Assembly (NCBI RefSeq): GCF_905163445.1
Contig: NC_053191.1
Coordinates: 7,254,001-7,318,000 of the forward strand
Length of the DNA: 64,000 nt
Reading direction: 5' to 3'
Source of the DNA: Pararge aegeria
Lineage: Eukaryota > Arthropoda > Insecta > Lepidoptera > Nymphalidae
Positions 12,201 to 24,149 of this stretch are shown one piece after another; the first letter of the stretch is position 1; every line of letters begins with the position of its first letter. The position numbers were made by a program, and so were the translations under genes. The notes below the pieces were generated by a model. It ran no database searches. It worked only from the letters and a program-made list of their open reading frames with translations, and was not told the origin of the DNA.

Positions 12201-13315
12201 CTAAAGCTGACATCAATTTAGTTATCAGTTTATTTTTGGAACTGGATTCAGCGTTTGATCGGTAACTTCATTGCATACCTACTTAATTAAAATATTTATG
12301 GGGCCTTAATATATTAATAAATTACTTTATAAAGAGGTCATAGAACTATTGCATCTAAGTATTTGAAACTTTTAATATGAGAGATGTTGCTCAGCGGGAT
12401 TCTATTCCGTCGCAGCATGTCACAGCTAACAGCACGCAGCGCTACAAAATTGACCAGATATTTTGTATTCTGGATAACCGATTTTGTTGTTGATAATATA
12501 TTGTATCTAGTAGAAAGGCTTTCTGATTTGATTAGTAATACCTAAAATGGATTAAAGCTGTTTATTTTGTTTTCGTGGTTTAAATTATGAGCAGACTGAA
12601 AATGTGAAGAAACGTTTAATCCTGATTTTGTTTTAAGAGTTATTTATATTTTTCAGTGTTTACTGGGCAATGTCGCTACAAGTGTGCGTATGGGAAGTGG
12701 TTTATGTCCACGTGCATCGATCCCAAGCTAGCGATGCTCTGATATTGGTCGGCCAAGATGGAGTTCAGCGACCACCTATACACTTCCCAAAAGGTAAATA
12801 TATATCATAAGCAAAGACAGATAAAATATTAAAGTTAAAATTTAATCAGAGCGCGGAGGAATCTTTTAAATTCTGCCACGGAAATATTTTGATTCATATT
12901 TTCATTCTATTCTACTGAATCGACCTTTTTTACGATATCGTGTTGTGTCCTTCCTATGATATATATTTTTATAAATTTTATTAGTGTTTTTACCTACACT
13001 TGGAGGAATTATCAATTTTATAAATTTAAAATGCATATAAAAAAATTCGGAACCGACAGGATGAACCTGCGACTCTCGGGCAATCGCGGCCTGAGCGCTT
13101 TCATCAATTAAGCTACGGCTCTCCTACCATCGATGTCGAAATTAGTATATGCCTTTCACATCAGTCTTATAGCGACTGTAGTGTCATCTAGTAGGAAACT
13201 TTGCAGTTTCGATCTACTTTTTCAAAGGTCCATATTACAATGAGACACGTTTGAAACAAGAGATGACACATTGCTTTTTTATATTGCTTTTTAAGTTCCC
13301 GAATTTTTTTATATG

Positions 13316-13346
<31 letters not shown>

Positions 13347-16300
13347 CAGGGGGACATTTACTATCGTTTCTGAGCAATTTAGAAACTGGATTGCTACCAC
13401 ATGGACAATTAGACCCTCCTTTATGGTCTCAAAGAGGTAGTGGAAAGGTAAATTCTATTGTCACTTTATATGTATTTATTACCTTAATTTTAAATTACTT
13501 CATAGCACTTAGTTTTAGTAGTTTTTAATAACGTTTAACTTTTGGTGATACTAAAGCGTATTACTCTTCAATTTAAGTAAGGAAGGAAGTGACGCGCTTA
13601 CTTTATGTAATCTAAATTCGTTGTATTTACGTATTATGGTTAGACGAAAAAACAAAATAATGATTGTACATAATAATAGAAATAATCTTTATTTCCAGGC
13701 ATTACATCTTTTTAAATCCAAAAAAAAATAAAAAAAATTAGAATTGCATTACTTAAAAAATACCTATAAGCTATGTCAGAATGCTATTTGGCATCCCTTC
13801 CATTAACATGCATGCACCCAGTGCTGCATGAATGGATTTTCTCATTTTGCTCATCACTGATGCTGCTCTTTTTCTCCTAATACCATCGAAATCATTGGTT
13901 CGAGCTTCAGCAAGCATCAGAGATGCACTACAGAAACGCGGCAACCGCATCTACACCCTTCCCTTCGCATTATATAAAGGATTTGTCGATAATATTTATC
14001 ATTATCCATAGAATCAGTTAAGGCTCCGAATTTAGTGCCTGAGCATACTGTATAATATATAGTCGTTCCCTTTTTCGTGTATCATGTTTAATTTCGATTC
14101 ACACAAACACACACATTGCACGCACAGGTGTACAATAAAGAGCTTTTAACAAATAAATACTCTATATTGTAGTATTGTAGTATTGTAGTATTGTAGTATT
14201 GTATAGGTTTTAATGAAAGGACATTTTCAGGTGTTTGGTCGTGGAAAAACTCGCAGACGGCCGATGCCTAGCCTGTGCGAGAGTGGAGAATCTGAGGAAC
14301 AGGAAGACGTGGCTGGAGATTACGTTTTTCGAATTGTTAATAATGCTATTGCTGATAGAGAAGGTAAGTTATAAAAAGTAGGTATTTATACCTTATTGGA
14401 GTCGGGCTATTTCAATTACGTTATTAACAAAATCACTAAAATTTTAACTTTCAGGATATCCATTTTCATTTGTCACAAAAATATCATTTTGTGTAAATTA
14501 CATACTAAAAATTACCTCAAAATCCTTATTAGTTACCTATATAACAATAAAATGAACAAACGTCTAAACTCAATATTTCATTGGCGTATTTTTATACTCG
14601 ATTAGTTATATCTAGCAGGGTTTTTTATGAGTTTGTTTACAAGACTTGGCGTAATTCCTTGTGAATAATATTCTATTACTAGGTATATATTATTCAATTA
14701 TGAACTGTTTAAATTTTTTCAGCCATGCGGCATTCATTACTGGAACGCGTAGTGCATTCACCGCCGCGGACACCGCGACGACCTTTAGCATCTACGTCAA
14801 CGACATCCTCGGATTCGTCTACAATGTCCGTGGACTGTCCAACGTCCGCTGGGTTGAATGGACCCCCACCCACCGTACCAACGCCGAATCCTATAGTGGA
14901 GGAAGTATGTTATAGTAGTATTCATCATCACATCAACCCTTTACCGGTCCACTACAGAGCACGGGTCTCCTCTTAGAATGAGAAGGGGCTAAGGCCGTAG
15001 TCCACAGCCTAGTGTGGATTGGTGGACTCCACACACCTTTGAGAACATTATGTAGGTTTCCTCACGATGTTTTCCTTCACCATTGAAGCAAGTGATATTT
15101 TCATTACTTGAAACTCACATAACTTAGAAAAGTTAAAAGTGCGTGCTGGGCTTTGAACTCGGCCTCCCGATAGGGAAGTGGAGCTCCTGCCTAATGCGAT
15201 ATCACCGCTTTGATAGTAGTATTATATAGTCTTAATTTAGAACGCAGTTCAACAAGCCGAATTAACCATGCATCCGCAAAAAATACAGTAATAGTCCAAT
15301 AGTTTATTTATGGAATATAAAGTATTCCAAAAATAAATGCAGCATGTCTCAAGCTGTAGATGGTTTTTTTTTAGGTTTATAGTTTATAGTACATATGAAT
15401 TAGGCTTCAGTCGATTCCTATAACAACGATACAAATTGCCTTACATTCTTATAACAAACAGGCTCTTGCCGGCTCTTGTCGGTAGAATCTGCTTTCTGAA
15501 CCGGTGGTAGAGTCACTAAAACATACATACTCGACGTTTCAAAAGTGCTTATAAAGTAGGACTACTTGAAATAAATAAATTTTGAATTTGAATTTTCAAT
15601 CAGCGCGACTATGACAATTTGTCTTGCCTGAAAATGCCTTGCCTTTATTAAACTAAATGTTGGAAGTGTAGCATTAGCTTACCCAATCAATGTAGGAATT
15701 GTCCATAGCAAGTATTATTTTCTGTTTTCCAGACAGCATCTATCGAATTAGTATGCAGTACGATGCGTCGTCAGATAATCTCGAGGGCATTTTATGGCTG
15801 GCTCGCATATTGCCGACATCTGTCTACCGTGCGTACTCACCTCAGTGGTCTAGTTCATCCAAATATTATACCTAGAGGTAAGACCTATAACTTTATCTCA
15901 TTACTCTAAGTACTATTTTAATATATGTTTATATTAAGAAAGATGTATTGGAAAATATTCATATTCATAGAAACCCATTCATAAGAATCTAAGTTATAAA
16001 CCATAATAATAACATAGAATCAATTGAAGTCATTTTAATATTTTTGTTTTTGTTGTAGTTTCAACTAAGTTGTTAATATTCTTAATTAAAATAATATTTT
16101 CTTTAAATTAGATGACACCGAGGATGGTTTAACAGAAGAAATATGGCGATCAATGATGGATAATCGAGGCGTAATCAGCGATAAGGATGAAGTTTATCGA
16201 ATAGTTTACTATAGTGGAGTACAGCATGATATGAGAAGAGAAGTGTGGCCTTTCCTACTTGGATATTACGAGTTAGTATTCCTTAATAACAAATAGATTT

Positions 16301-19300
16301 GCATATTGCGATATAATCATAATCATCATCATCACCATATCAACCCATTACCGGCCAACTATAGGGCACGGGTCTCCTCCCAGAGAAGGGGCTAAGGCCG
16401 CAGTCGCTGGCCCAGTGCATGTTTGTGTAGTATTGGTGGACATGTTGCCGCAACTAAAAGTAAATTAATGAATAAGTATTCATGTTAGACCCGAGTAAAT
16501 CTTAATAATATTAGAATGTTTTTGACGTGACAACGACTTATAATTCGATGGAGCCGGCTGCACGCACGAAAAAACATGACGCATGCGTCGTTACCTTGCT
16601 CTGAGGCGTTCCATTCAAGGCTTGAAGTGCAAGCGAGAGCGCGGAACGAGCGACAAAGAGGCACAGTCGGCCTCCGCGTTCGACATCTGTCTCTCTCCTA
16701 CTTGAGTGAGCGATGCGTCCGCGTGGACAGCTTCTATACAATAATATATTTACATGTTTTCGGCAAGGATGAAGTGCAGTGAAAAGTGAATGTGGTGTCA
16801 ATTGTTTATAGCAACGATAATATCTATCAAACAAATAAAATTAAAATTTTCTTTTGAAAAATGCAACCATTCCATCAGTATTTTTTTTTAAAGATTTGGA
16901 TCAACAGCTGAGGAAAGAAGTGAACAGGATTCGACATATCGGCGACAATACGAGACAACTATGTCTGAATGGTTATGCGTAGAAGCTATTGTGCGACAAA
17001 GAGACAGAGAAGCAACAGCTGCATCGATCGCACGACTGACTGAATCTTCAGGTAAACCAAGGCCGGATGAAAATGAATCTGCTGAGGTGAGATTGATTTA
17101 ATTTTATCATATGGCAATAAATGGTAGTTAGTAAACGCATAAATTAAATTACGTATTCTAAAAGATAAACCAGTTATTTCGCTCGTAAAATGCCTAAGTG
17201 CCTTTCCTTTTTTATTCAGGTATTTGAAGATGACTGCAGTGTAATATCAGACAATCCACCGATAGTCTCACCAGAGCCTAGTGAGAACGAACAAAAGAAA
17301 ACTGAATCTAAACCAGTTCTCTCAAGAGCGCCAAGTATAGACGAAGTTGACAATATTGAAATGGACTCAGAAGAGAAAGGGAATGATGATGATAATATTA
17401 ACGGGGAGACTGAAACGAGTGATAGCAGAGAACATATTGATATTGATAGTCTTAATGATATAGATGATGATGACGATGATGAAGAAGTGTATATTAAGAG
17501 CGTTGTTGAAAACCCTGATATGAGAAGAGAAAGTATAGCTGAAATTAAGAGATTAGCTGAAGGAATAGTACAAAAGGGTGATGGCAGAGGGTTATTATGT
17601 AGTGTAGATAGTGCTAATGGAACCAAATTGAATGGTAATGATTTTAGGTCGTCCATAGATGAAAGTCAACCGAGTACACATCAACAACATACTAGTGTAA
17701 TTATAACTAATCCTTCAGTTGATATAGCACCGTCAGCTTCGCCTGTTTCTGGCGGCACTACAGGTAAAAGATATTTCAATATAACACAATTCTATCAAAA
17801 GTAACATACCGATATGAGTGAGTAATTTTTCATTACTCAATCTATGAACACAAACACAAAAAATTCGGAATCGGTAGTGTTTGCAGTTGGTTAGGTTGCC
17901 GTACTGTTATAGTGTCAAAAAAAGGATTGTGTGTGTGGTGTTTAAACATTTTCATATTGAGCCGGGCTTACCAACTGTCGAATATTTTTCCCAAAATAGT
18001 TTTTGTACTAAGCCGCTGTACATAAAATTTAATGAGACAACTTGTTCTGAAACTTCCAGTTTCCGAGATAAAGTTATTAAAAATTATAAATAAATACACT
18101 TTATTACCTATAGAAGTAAATAGGTTATCAAATGATTACAAATGATATTGTTTAGTCGTAAAACGGTTATTTGAAAATAATAACGGTTATTTGAAAGTGA
18201 AGTAAATATTTTCTATTTGTAGCAAATATTAGCCCAGCGCGGAGTCCCTTGGGTGTTGTTCGTGAAGAATCGCACTCAGCAGGAGCCTCTTTCGATACTC
18301 TGGAACCGAGTGATGCACGTCCTGACAATCGATCTAACTGTGTCTCTCCTGCTAGCTCTAATGGAGGAGTTTATTCAGTAAGTCGACTTTTTTTATTTAA
18401 ATAAAATCTTTGATATTTTCTCAGTATAGCTATTCTAAAGATAAAGCAGAAGAAAAAAATCCTCTAATTTATTAATCCATACATATTAATATCTACGATA
18501 ACAATTGACGTTGAATTTGATTTTATTTTTTCCAGAACGAATTAGTGGAGAGCTTTGCACTCAATCTACATCGAATTGAAAAGGACGTACAAAGATGCGA
18601 CAGAAATTATCCTTTCTTCACCGATGAGAATCTGGATAAGCTCAGAAACATAATGTGCACGTTAGTTACTTCTTATTTTTACATTGTCACGTATGCCTTG
18701 AGAATGAATAGATGGAAAGCTGTTTCTTATAAAATAATCTGAGCTTATCAATGGATTTTAAAACTATTAAACGCAGTCCATATATTTTGCTACTTCAATT
18801 AAGTTGGAAATTGTAAATACCTACAGAGGAATCTAGAAATGTGTGCAAGAATTTACTTCCATTTTAAAAGATATATATATAAACACTACTATATAGCTAT
18901 TGACACAATATAATACGATTAACCTAATAAAATAAGATACCTATACAAAATTAAACTTGTTTTGGAAGGCTAATAAAATTACCTGTTACAGACGGAAAAT
19001 GTATAAAGCCTGAGTTCCTTTGGTTTCTGTTTACAGATTTGTTTGGGAGCACCTAGAAATGGGTTATATGCAAGGTATGTGTGACCTTGCAGCCCCATTA
19101 CTGGTGGTAATGAAGGAAGAAGCCGTGGCTCACGCGCTGTTTTCTCGTATTATGTCACGAGCTAGGGACAACTTCCCATCAGGTCAAGCTATGGACGCTC
19201 ACTTTGCTGATATGAGGTGAGAAAATATATTAGAATAGGTTAGAATATATAGCAAACTTAAAAGTGTTCAAGTACAATTCTGAGCCATATATTTGGCCCT

Positions 19301-21605
19301 CAAACTTACCTAGTTACCAACGTAATATAAAAGCTGATGTAGTCGAGCAACTAAGCTTTTAGATTATCAGCTCTGTAACTACTGCGTGAGTGTGTTGACA
19401 TTGATAAGGGAAATGGGTTTACTACTGCATGCACCACATCTTTAAAAGGACACCACACTTGAAGACTAATCGGAAAAACTTATAAGCATGACATTAACGA
19501 ACACCGCGGAATCTGCGGTGGTGATTGCACTACGCGTTCTATTAGTAAATGCCGCAAAGCTATAAAAACAGAAAATAAAGTATATCTTTAATGGCCTATT
19601 TATCTGCAATTCATCACGATGTCATAACGCACTCGAAATAAATCGTTACTATCATCAAGGAGTTTGAATGGGTCCGAAGCGATCGTAGTAAATCGTACAT
19701 ACACTGACCAAAACTGAATGCGACAAATAATTATGTAGTACACATGTTTTTAATCAATTCTGTCAAGTGACATGTTCATAAAGTTAAAAATATTTAAAAA
19801 TGGTGTCAAACTCATATATTTTGTCCCAGATCATTGATCCAGATTTTGGATTGCGAGCTGTATGAGTTGATGCACGCACACGGGGACTACACGCATTTCT
19901 ACTTCTGCTACCGCTGGTTCCTACTCGACTTCAAGCGTGAACTTCTGTATCAAGATGTGAGTTGCTAGAAGTGGTACACATCGCATTGACTAAACGAAGC
20001 TAGTTTTACTAGTCAACTAGTATTTTAATAAATTTGCACCTGGTCCGCCCTTCCGGGTGTCTGTCAGAAAATAAAAAATCTTAACCCTTTTAATAAATAT
20101 TTTTTAATGTTTGTAGTCAGCCTGGAAAGATCGCTTTTCTAGCTTATTATTATGAATCGCATTTAAAAATGAAATTATATAATTTTATTTAGGTGATGTA
20201 CTTAGTTATAAGCTACTTACCAAGTCTTGAAGAATTAAATTCTTGCAGGTTTTTTCAGCATGGGAGATGATATGGGTCGCACGATTCGTAGCCTCGGAGC
20301 ACATGGTGCTGTTTATCGCACTTGCTTTACTCGAGACTTACCGGGACGTAATATTGGCGAATTCCATGGACTTCACGGACATCATTAAGTTCTTCAACGG
20401 TAACAATACTATCTTTATCAAATGTAGCGTCACCTCTCATGATAAGAAGGGTTTAGATAGTAGTTTACCACGCTGACCAAGTGCGGTTTGGTAGATTTTA
20501 CACGCATTTGAGAACGTTATGTAGATCTTAGGCATGCAGGTTTCCTTCGACGTTAAACCAAGTGATATTTAATTGCCTAAATTAAAAACGCACATAACTC
20601 TGGAAAGTAAGTTAGTTCTGCGTGCCGCGGATCGAGCTCGTTCCCTCGAAAAGGAAGCCGAAGACTATCCTAGACTTACCTACCTATTACACGTTCCTTA
20701 TACCACTTTCCGCAGATTTGTAGTATATATATTTATAAAAGATCACCTCTTATATTCATTGAGGGTCAGAATAAAAATCTTCGTTCAAGTCATAGGCTCA
20801 TTATACGCAAAAATTCCGCCACCCTTCCAGGTATTTACACTTCCTAAAATATAAAACAAGGAGAGATATGTAGAGACAACTTTCAATCGTAATTCTTGAG
20901 TCAGACTCTGGGCATCTTGGCACGTTCACTTGCACGAAACAAACTGGTGTAGTTTGGAACCAATGGATGGATGTTAACGGGTATAGATAACAAAGTTCAT
21001 TGATTTTGTTGTTTCTCAGTACTTATCATTTATTCCAACGATAATGGTGTTGCATGATTCTTAAACAACAGTTTTTGACTGAAGGTGGTGAAAAAAGAAT
21101 AGTACGGTTTATTAGGCAAAGAGTTACATAGAATTTAGAAGGCAAAGAAGGCTGTGTATTGGGCTGGTGGTACGCTCTCAGAGATGCATAACAATCGTAT
21201 TTGGGTTGTCAATGCAAAATATCTAAACTAACTTAACAGTTCTAAAAGTAGTGCCTTATTGAAAAAGTTTCCTACATTGTGAAAATTACTACACTACTGA
21301 AAAAGGATACCGCTATTTTTAAACTTCTTTTTGTTAGTTTTTAGTATCAAACGTAGTTGTAACTAAAGTAGTATCAAAAAGTAGTTATCAAAACCTGCAG
21401 CCCTATGGTATTGCATTTTTAGATAAAGTATTTATTTTTGACTCATGGTAACATATTTATAAAATGATCAAAAACAATAACGTGTTATGTTTAATTTGTT
21501 CATGTTTTATTTTCAGAAATGGCTGAGCGTCACGACGCTTCCGCAGTGTTATCTCTAGCCAGAGACCTAGTTCTGCAAGTCCAAACTTTAATAGAGAACA
21601 AATAG
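9058..21605 (+). CDS. Sgsm: Small G protein signaling modulator (SGSM1/2, RUTBC), 5' partial
   Basis: Intracellular Rab/Rap regulator with RUN and TBC (Rab-GAP) domains. Coding exons: 9058-9257, 9769-9886, 10547-10653, 10857-10981, 12657-12793, 13350-13447, 14231-14363, 14723-14904, 15733-15877, 16112-16271, 16894-17086, 17220-17763, 18223-18377, 18536-18660, 19037-19216, 19830-19956, 20249-20399, 21517-21605. All junctions are GT-AG and keep frame, giving 988 full codons. Counting from the first complete codon: residues 1-66 are the end of RUN ([19 protein letters not shown]); 67-141 a linker; about 120-300 the small-G-protein-binding region ([44 protein letters not shown]); 434-480 the first TBC motif ([14 protein letters not shown]); about 515-765 a disordered acidic insert; 774-960 the rest of TBC with IEKDVQR (Arg finger 785) and GYMQG (Gln finger 819). 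Both catalytic fingers are present, so GAP activity is expected. Vertebrate SGSM1 and SGSM2 share this order and are about 1,050-1,150 residues long, so roughly 100-150 N-terminal residues are missing here. Vertebrate members bind Rab9 and act on Rab32/33/36; the insect substrate is unknown. Confidence 0.95.
10808..10833. repeat. Poly(A) run in SGSM intron 3
   Basis: A run of about 18 A lies 25 bases upstream of the 10857 splice acceptor. Confidence 0.8.
11000..12656. other. SGSM intron 4, with a GC-richer patch
   Basis: Mostly AT-rich. A patch at about 11280-11440 ('gcatgcgtcggcgtgccctc', 'gatgtgccggtccgc') and one at 12370-12450 have higher GC, but neither has a frame or family I recognise. 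Confidence 0.4.
13045..13122 (-). repeat. tRNA-like SINE head in SGSM intron 5
   Basis: On the minus strand it has an A-box-like TAGCTTAATTGATGAAAGC and a weak B box GGTTCATCC, ending CGGTTCCG. It looks tRNA-like but cannot fold with a good acceptor stem. It differs from the three SINE families above. Confidence 0.4.
13313..13341. repeat. (TA)n microsatellite at SGSM exon 6 acceptor
   Basis: An AT-dinucleotide run fills the place of the polypyrimidine tract and leaves only 'atttcag' before the exon at 13350. Confidence 0.9.
13700..14160. other. SGSM intron 6, possible old repeat
   Basis: A GC-moderate block at about 13790-13980 looks unlike the surrounding intron and may be a decayed transposon fragment. 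I could not assign it to a family. Confidence 0.3.
14165..14204. repeat. 8-bp tandem repeat (TATTGTAG)x5
   Basis: Four exact copies of TATTGTAG plus a fifth with one change (TATTGTAT), 26 bases upstream of the exon 7 acceptor at 14231. Confidence 0.9.
14918..15215 (-). repeat. SINE family 2 in SGSM intron 8
   Basis: A nearly full copy. On the minus strand the tRNA-like head ends near 15215 ('agcggtgatatcgcattagg'), the body runs through 'catcgtgaggaaacctacat', and it ends at 'tgatgatgaata' near 14920. Confidence 0.8.
15465..15602 (+). repeat. LINE 3' end in SGSM intron 8
   Basis: The 3' tail of the same LINE family as 4490-5343, in the + orientation: 'aaccggtggtagagtcac', 'cgacgtttcaaaagtgctt', ending 'aaattttgaatttgaatttt'. 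Confidence 0.8.
16318..16445 (-). repeat. SINE family 2, truncated, in SGSM intron 10
   Basis: Only the 3' half is left ('catcaacccattaccggcc', 'ggcacgggtctcctccc', 'gaaggggctaaggccgcagtc'). Confidence 0.7.
16540..16745. other. GC-rich island in SGSM intron 10
   Basis: About 200 bp of distinctly high GC and CpG content ('gcaagcgagagcgcggaacg', 'ggcctccgcgttcgac') in an AT-rich intron. Open frames run on both strands but no domain is seen. It may be a transposon fragment or an internal promoter. Confidence 0.5.
17220..17763 (+). CDS. Sgsm: SGSM exon: acidic linker splitting the TBC domain
   Basis: The longest exon (544 bp), preceded by tttattcag and followed by donor GTAAAA. It encodes a Ser/Glu/Asp-rich disordered segment with an eight-residue acidic run (DDDDDDEE). 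If the donor were skipped, the frame would add only about 12 residues and stop near 17804, giving a protein without catalytic fingers. SGSM proteins carry a long insertion at this place in TBC; the acidic run is the local version of it. Confidence 0.85.
18536..19216 (+). CDS. Sgsm: SGSM exons with TBC catalytic fingers
   Basis: Two exons, 18536-18660 and 19037-19216, joined in phase 2. The first carries [16 protein letters not shown], containing the IxxDxxR arginine finger. The second carries [14 protein letters not shown], containing the YxQ glutamine finger. In the TBC family these two residues drive GTP hydrolysis on the bound Rab, so both being intact argues for an active GAP. Confidence 0.93.
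20468..20665 (-). repeat. SINE family 2 in SGSM intron 17
   Basis: Diverged copy with 'ccacgctgaccaagtgcgg', 'gcatgcaggtttcctt' and 'aagtgatatttaattgcc'. Confidence 0.65.
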
Positions 21606-21890
21606 GGTTCAAAATATTACAATGCACAGATCTCTTAGAGGCAATGATCAATGTAATGTAATTCATCATAAACAGATGTTCAAATAATAGTAGAATTAGA
21701 AATTAGACGATTCTTATATATATCAATTTTATCAAGTTTTAGACGAATGTGACAGTGTTGTTTAACCGTAGGAATCGTATTATACGTAGGGACTTGACCT
21801 GTCTGACACTGATGAAAATTTTGTTTATTTCATTTCTAAAAATAGATAAAATGATCATAAGAATTAACTATTCATAAAATAAATTTTAAA
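21606..21890 (+). terminator. SGSM 3' UTR with possible poly(A) signal
   Basis: An AATAAA hexamer lies at 21878-21883, about 270 bases after the stop codon. Further AATAAA motifs occur downstream (for example near 22588), so the true cleavage site is not fixed by sequence alone. Confidence 0.4.
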
Positions 21891-23915
21891 GGACTTTTAT
21901 AACAGGGAATTATTTCTCTTGAATCGGAAAAGTATTAGTAGATTATGAATCTTGTTTGGTAACATTGAACTTTACAGTCGTGTCGGTAATAGGCATGTGC
22001 TAAAAGCGAATGCGCGAGTGTAACAAGTAATGTACCATACGCGTTCATACAACGATTTTCAACACACTTGCGAGGAAAAAGACAGAATAAACTTTTACAT
22101 ACGTTCTCAGAAAATAACTGACCAGTTTTTGCTATTTTTCCACTGTATAAGTAGGCCGCTCTCTAGATTTTCATAGAAAATTCAATCCAAGCGGAGTAAA
22201 ATCTCCAATTACTCTACTTACTTTCCAATTTAAACTGGACATTTTAAATTATAAACAACAAACCAAAAAGCGATGTTGCGAAGTTGTCCATCTTCATGCA
22301 TATAACTTGCAGTAAGGTACAAACTAAACTTAATCTGGTCATCAAAAAAAAAGCACAGGACGGTAATTTTAAATTAAACAACAACTGTCTTTTATTTTCG
22401 ATTATAAGCCCTATGTCGATGTACTAAGGATCTCGTTACGAGCAAGTGTGATGAAAATAATATATTGAGGTTTTAGTACTTCAAAAATAAATACAAACGA
22501 ATTGATAACCTCCTCATTTTTTGTAAGTCAGTTTAAATATGCAAGAAGACGTTATAACGTTCCTGATGATATATTTTCTTTGAAACAAAATAAAGAAATT
22601 CGTTACAATAAATCATTCCGGCGGCAACATGACATTAATTTCGATTGAAGAGGAAGCTGTCAATGGGACGCCATATTTCTTGGCGATGTTTCTCAGTTCA
22701 ACAACTGATCTGAAATGCTCTCTGCATTCAATAATTGAAAGTGTGAACTATGCAATGCTTCTGATGAAGCTCTTCCTTGACAGTAAAAGATGTGCGTTTT
22801 AGTTAACAACATAGTATTTTCAACCAATAGTAATACCTAAATATGCGTTATGAATATATCGCCAGGTGATAAACAAAATAATATATTTTATCAACCAATC
22901 TGCATAGAACTAGATGTTGCTCATGTCACGCGCCGCAAACATTCGCTATAGGGTGTTTTTACTGCAACGAATTTATATCTTTTTCTTTTATAATTACGCA
23001 TTTGTCTCCCTATTTAATAATAGACGTAAGGCATTTTCCCTGGTTCACTTTTGTAAGACCAAAGAAAAGTAACGCATATTTGTGGTACCTACTTATCGCA
23101 AAAAATAACAAAGGGAGAGATAATACGGATATTATATTGTAGTGTAGTGATATCTTTTCGATCATCTACATATATGTGTGTTGCCAAATAATTAATATTC
23201 AAGTAGATAATCTATAGTACATCGATATGATTAATAGAATGTTATGGAATAAACTTATCGCTATAAAAATAATTGATATTTGTCTTATAATATTATCTGT
23301 TCGTATATATATGGATGTGTTTATTCAGATAAATTACTTTATTGATGTGGTAATTAATACTAAGGTGTTATGGGAATGTAAAAATAACAAATATCTTATC
23401 TATTCTTGTGATAGTAGCTTTGAGGCGATGTTATGAAATAGGTAAACCCACATTTAAAACTTATATGCTAATATTATTATCTCACATGCTCACAAAGTGG
23501 CTGCTATTTCACCATTCTTACAATTGTAAGTAAACAAAAAATTATTTTCGTCATATAAAAAACTAAACAGCTAATCCTAGAGACTTCGTACGCGTTTTGA
23601 CCGGTTTTTTACGGCTCCGCGGATATCGTTGTCAATGGACGGATAAAGTGCTATAATTATCCGTCTTTTCTGCAATATAATGATCCTACCAATATCCATT
23701 TGCAAGCGACATAATATGTGCTACATTTCATCAAAATCAGTCAGTGGTTAAGCCGAATATAGAGGACAAACAAATACAAAGAAAAACTTTCGCATTGAAG
23801 CGTGGTGAATCTTTGTAAACAAAATCTAATCATCACGAACAGGGCTGTCACACTTATACAATAAATGTAATTTCTTTATCACCATTAATTACTTAACTTT
23901 CACTAAAACCTTTTC
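21891..23915. other. AT-rich intergenic or extended 3' UTR, no gene seen
   Basis: No frame above noise and no repeat family recognised. The part nearest 21.9-22.6 kb could still be SGSM 3' UTR. Confidence 0.5.
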
Positions 23916-23917
23916 TT

Positions 23918-24143
23918 CGTGTATTATGAAAGTTAAGCTGAATATGCTATACTCCGCGAAAAGCAGCAGAATCTGTATGGTGTAATTTATAATTTCTTCA
24001 ATACTTATACTACACACCAAGGAGATCTTCTTGAAGATCTGATTCAGATTCTCCTGCTTTTCGTGGAGTATACCAAATGAAGCTTAATTTTCATAATACA
24101 TCATGGATTTCCGAAAAGTTACGCCTGCTTCTGTCCAATACTT
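23918..24143. mobile_element. Foldback MITE, family F (copy 1)
   Basis: The left arm (about 23918-23995: 'tatactccgcgaaaagcag', 'agaatctgtatgg') is inverted at about 24045-24120 ('attctcctgcttttcgtgga', 'agcttaattttcataat'). It ends in 'ttacgcctgcttctgtcc'. Related copies are at 31085-31315, 32515-32665, 37712-37930, 61400-61745 and 63365-63575. No coding capacity. Confidence 0.75.
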
Positions 24144-24149
24144 TTATTT

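Noticed and set aside
14661..14976. Overlapping small genes on the plus strand
   Set aside because: They are SGSM exon 8 read in other frames or beyond its donor.
16576..16834. Coding exon in the SGSM intron 10 island
   Set aside because: Frames run on both strands without splice-site support, and the SGSM frame continues correctly from 16271 to 16894 without it.
17216..17656. Serine-rich open frame on the minus strand
   Set aside because: It is the antisense shadow of the acidic SGSM exon 12.
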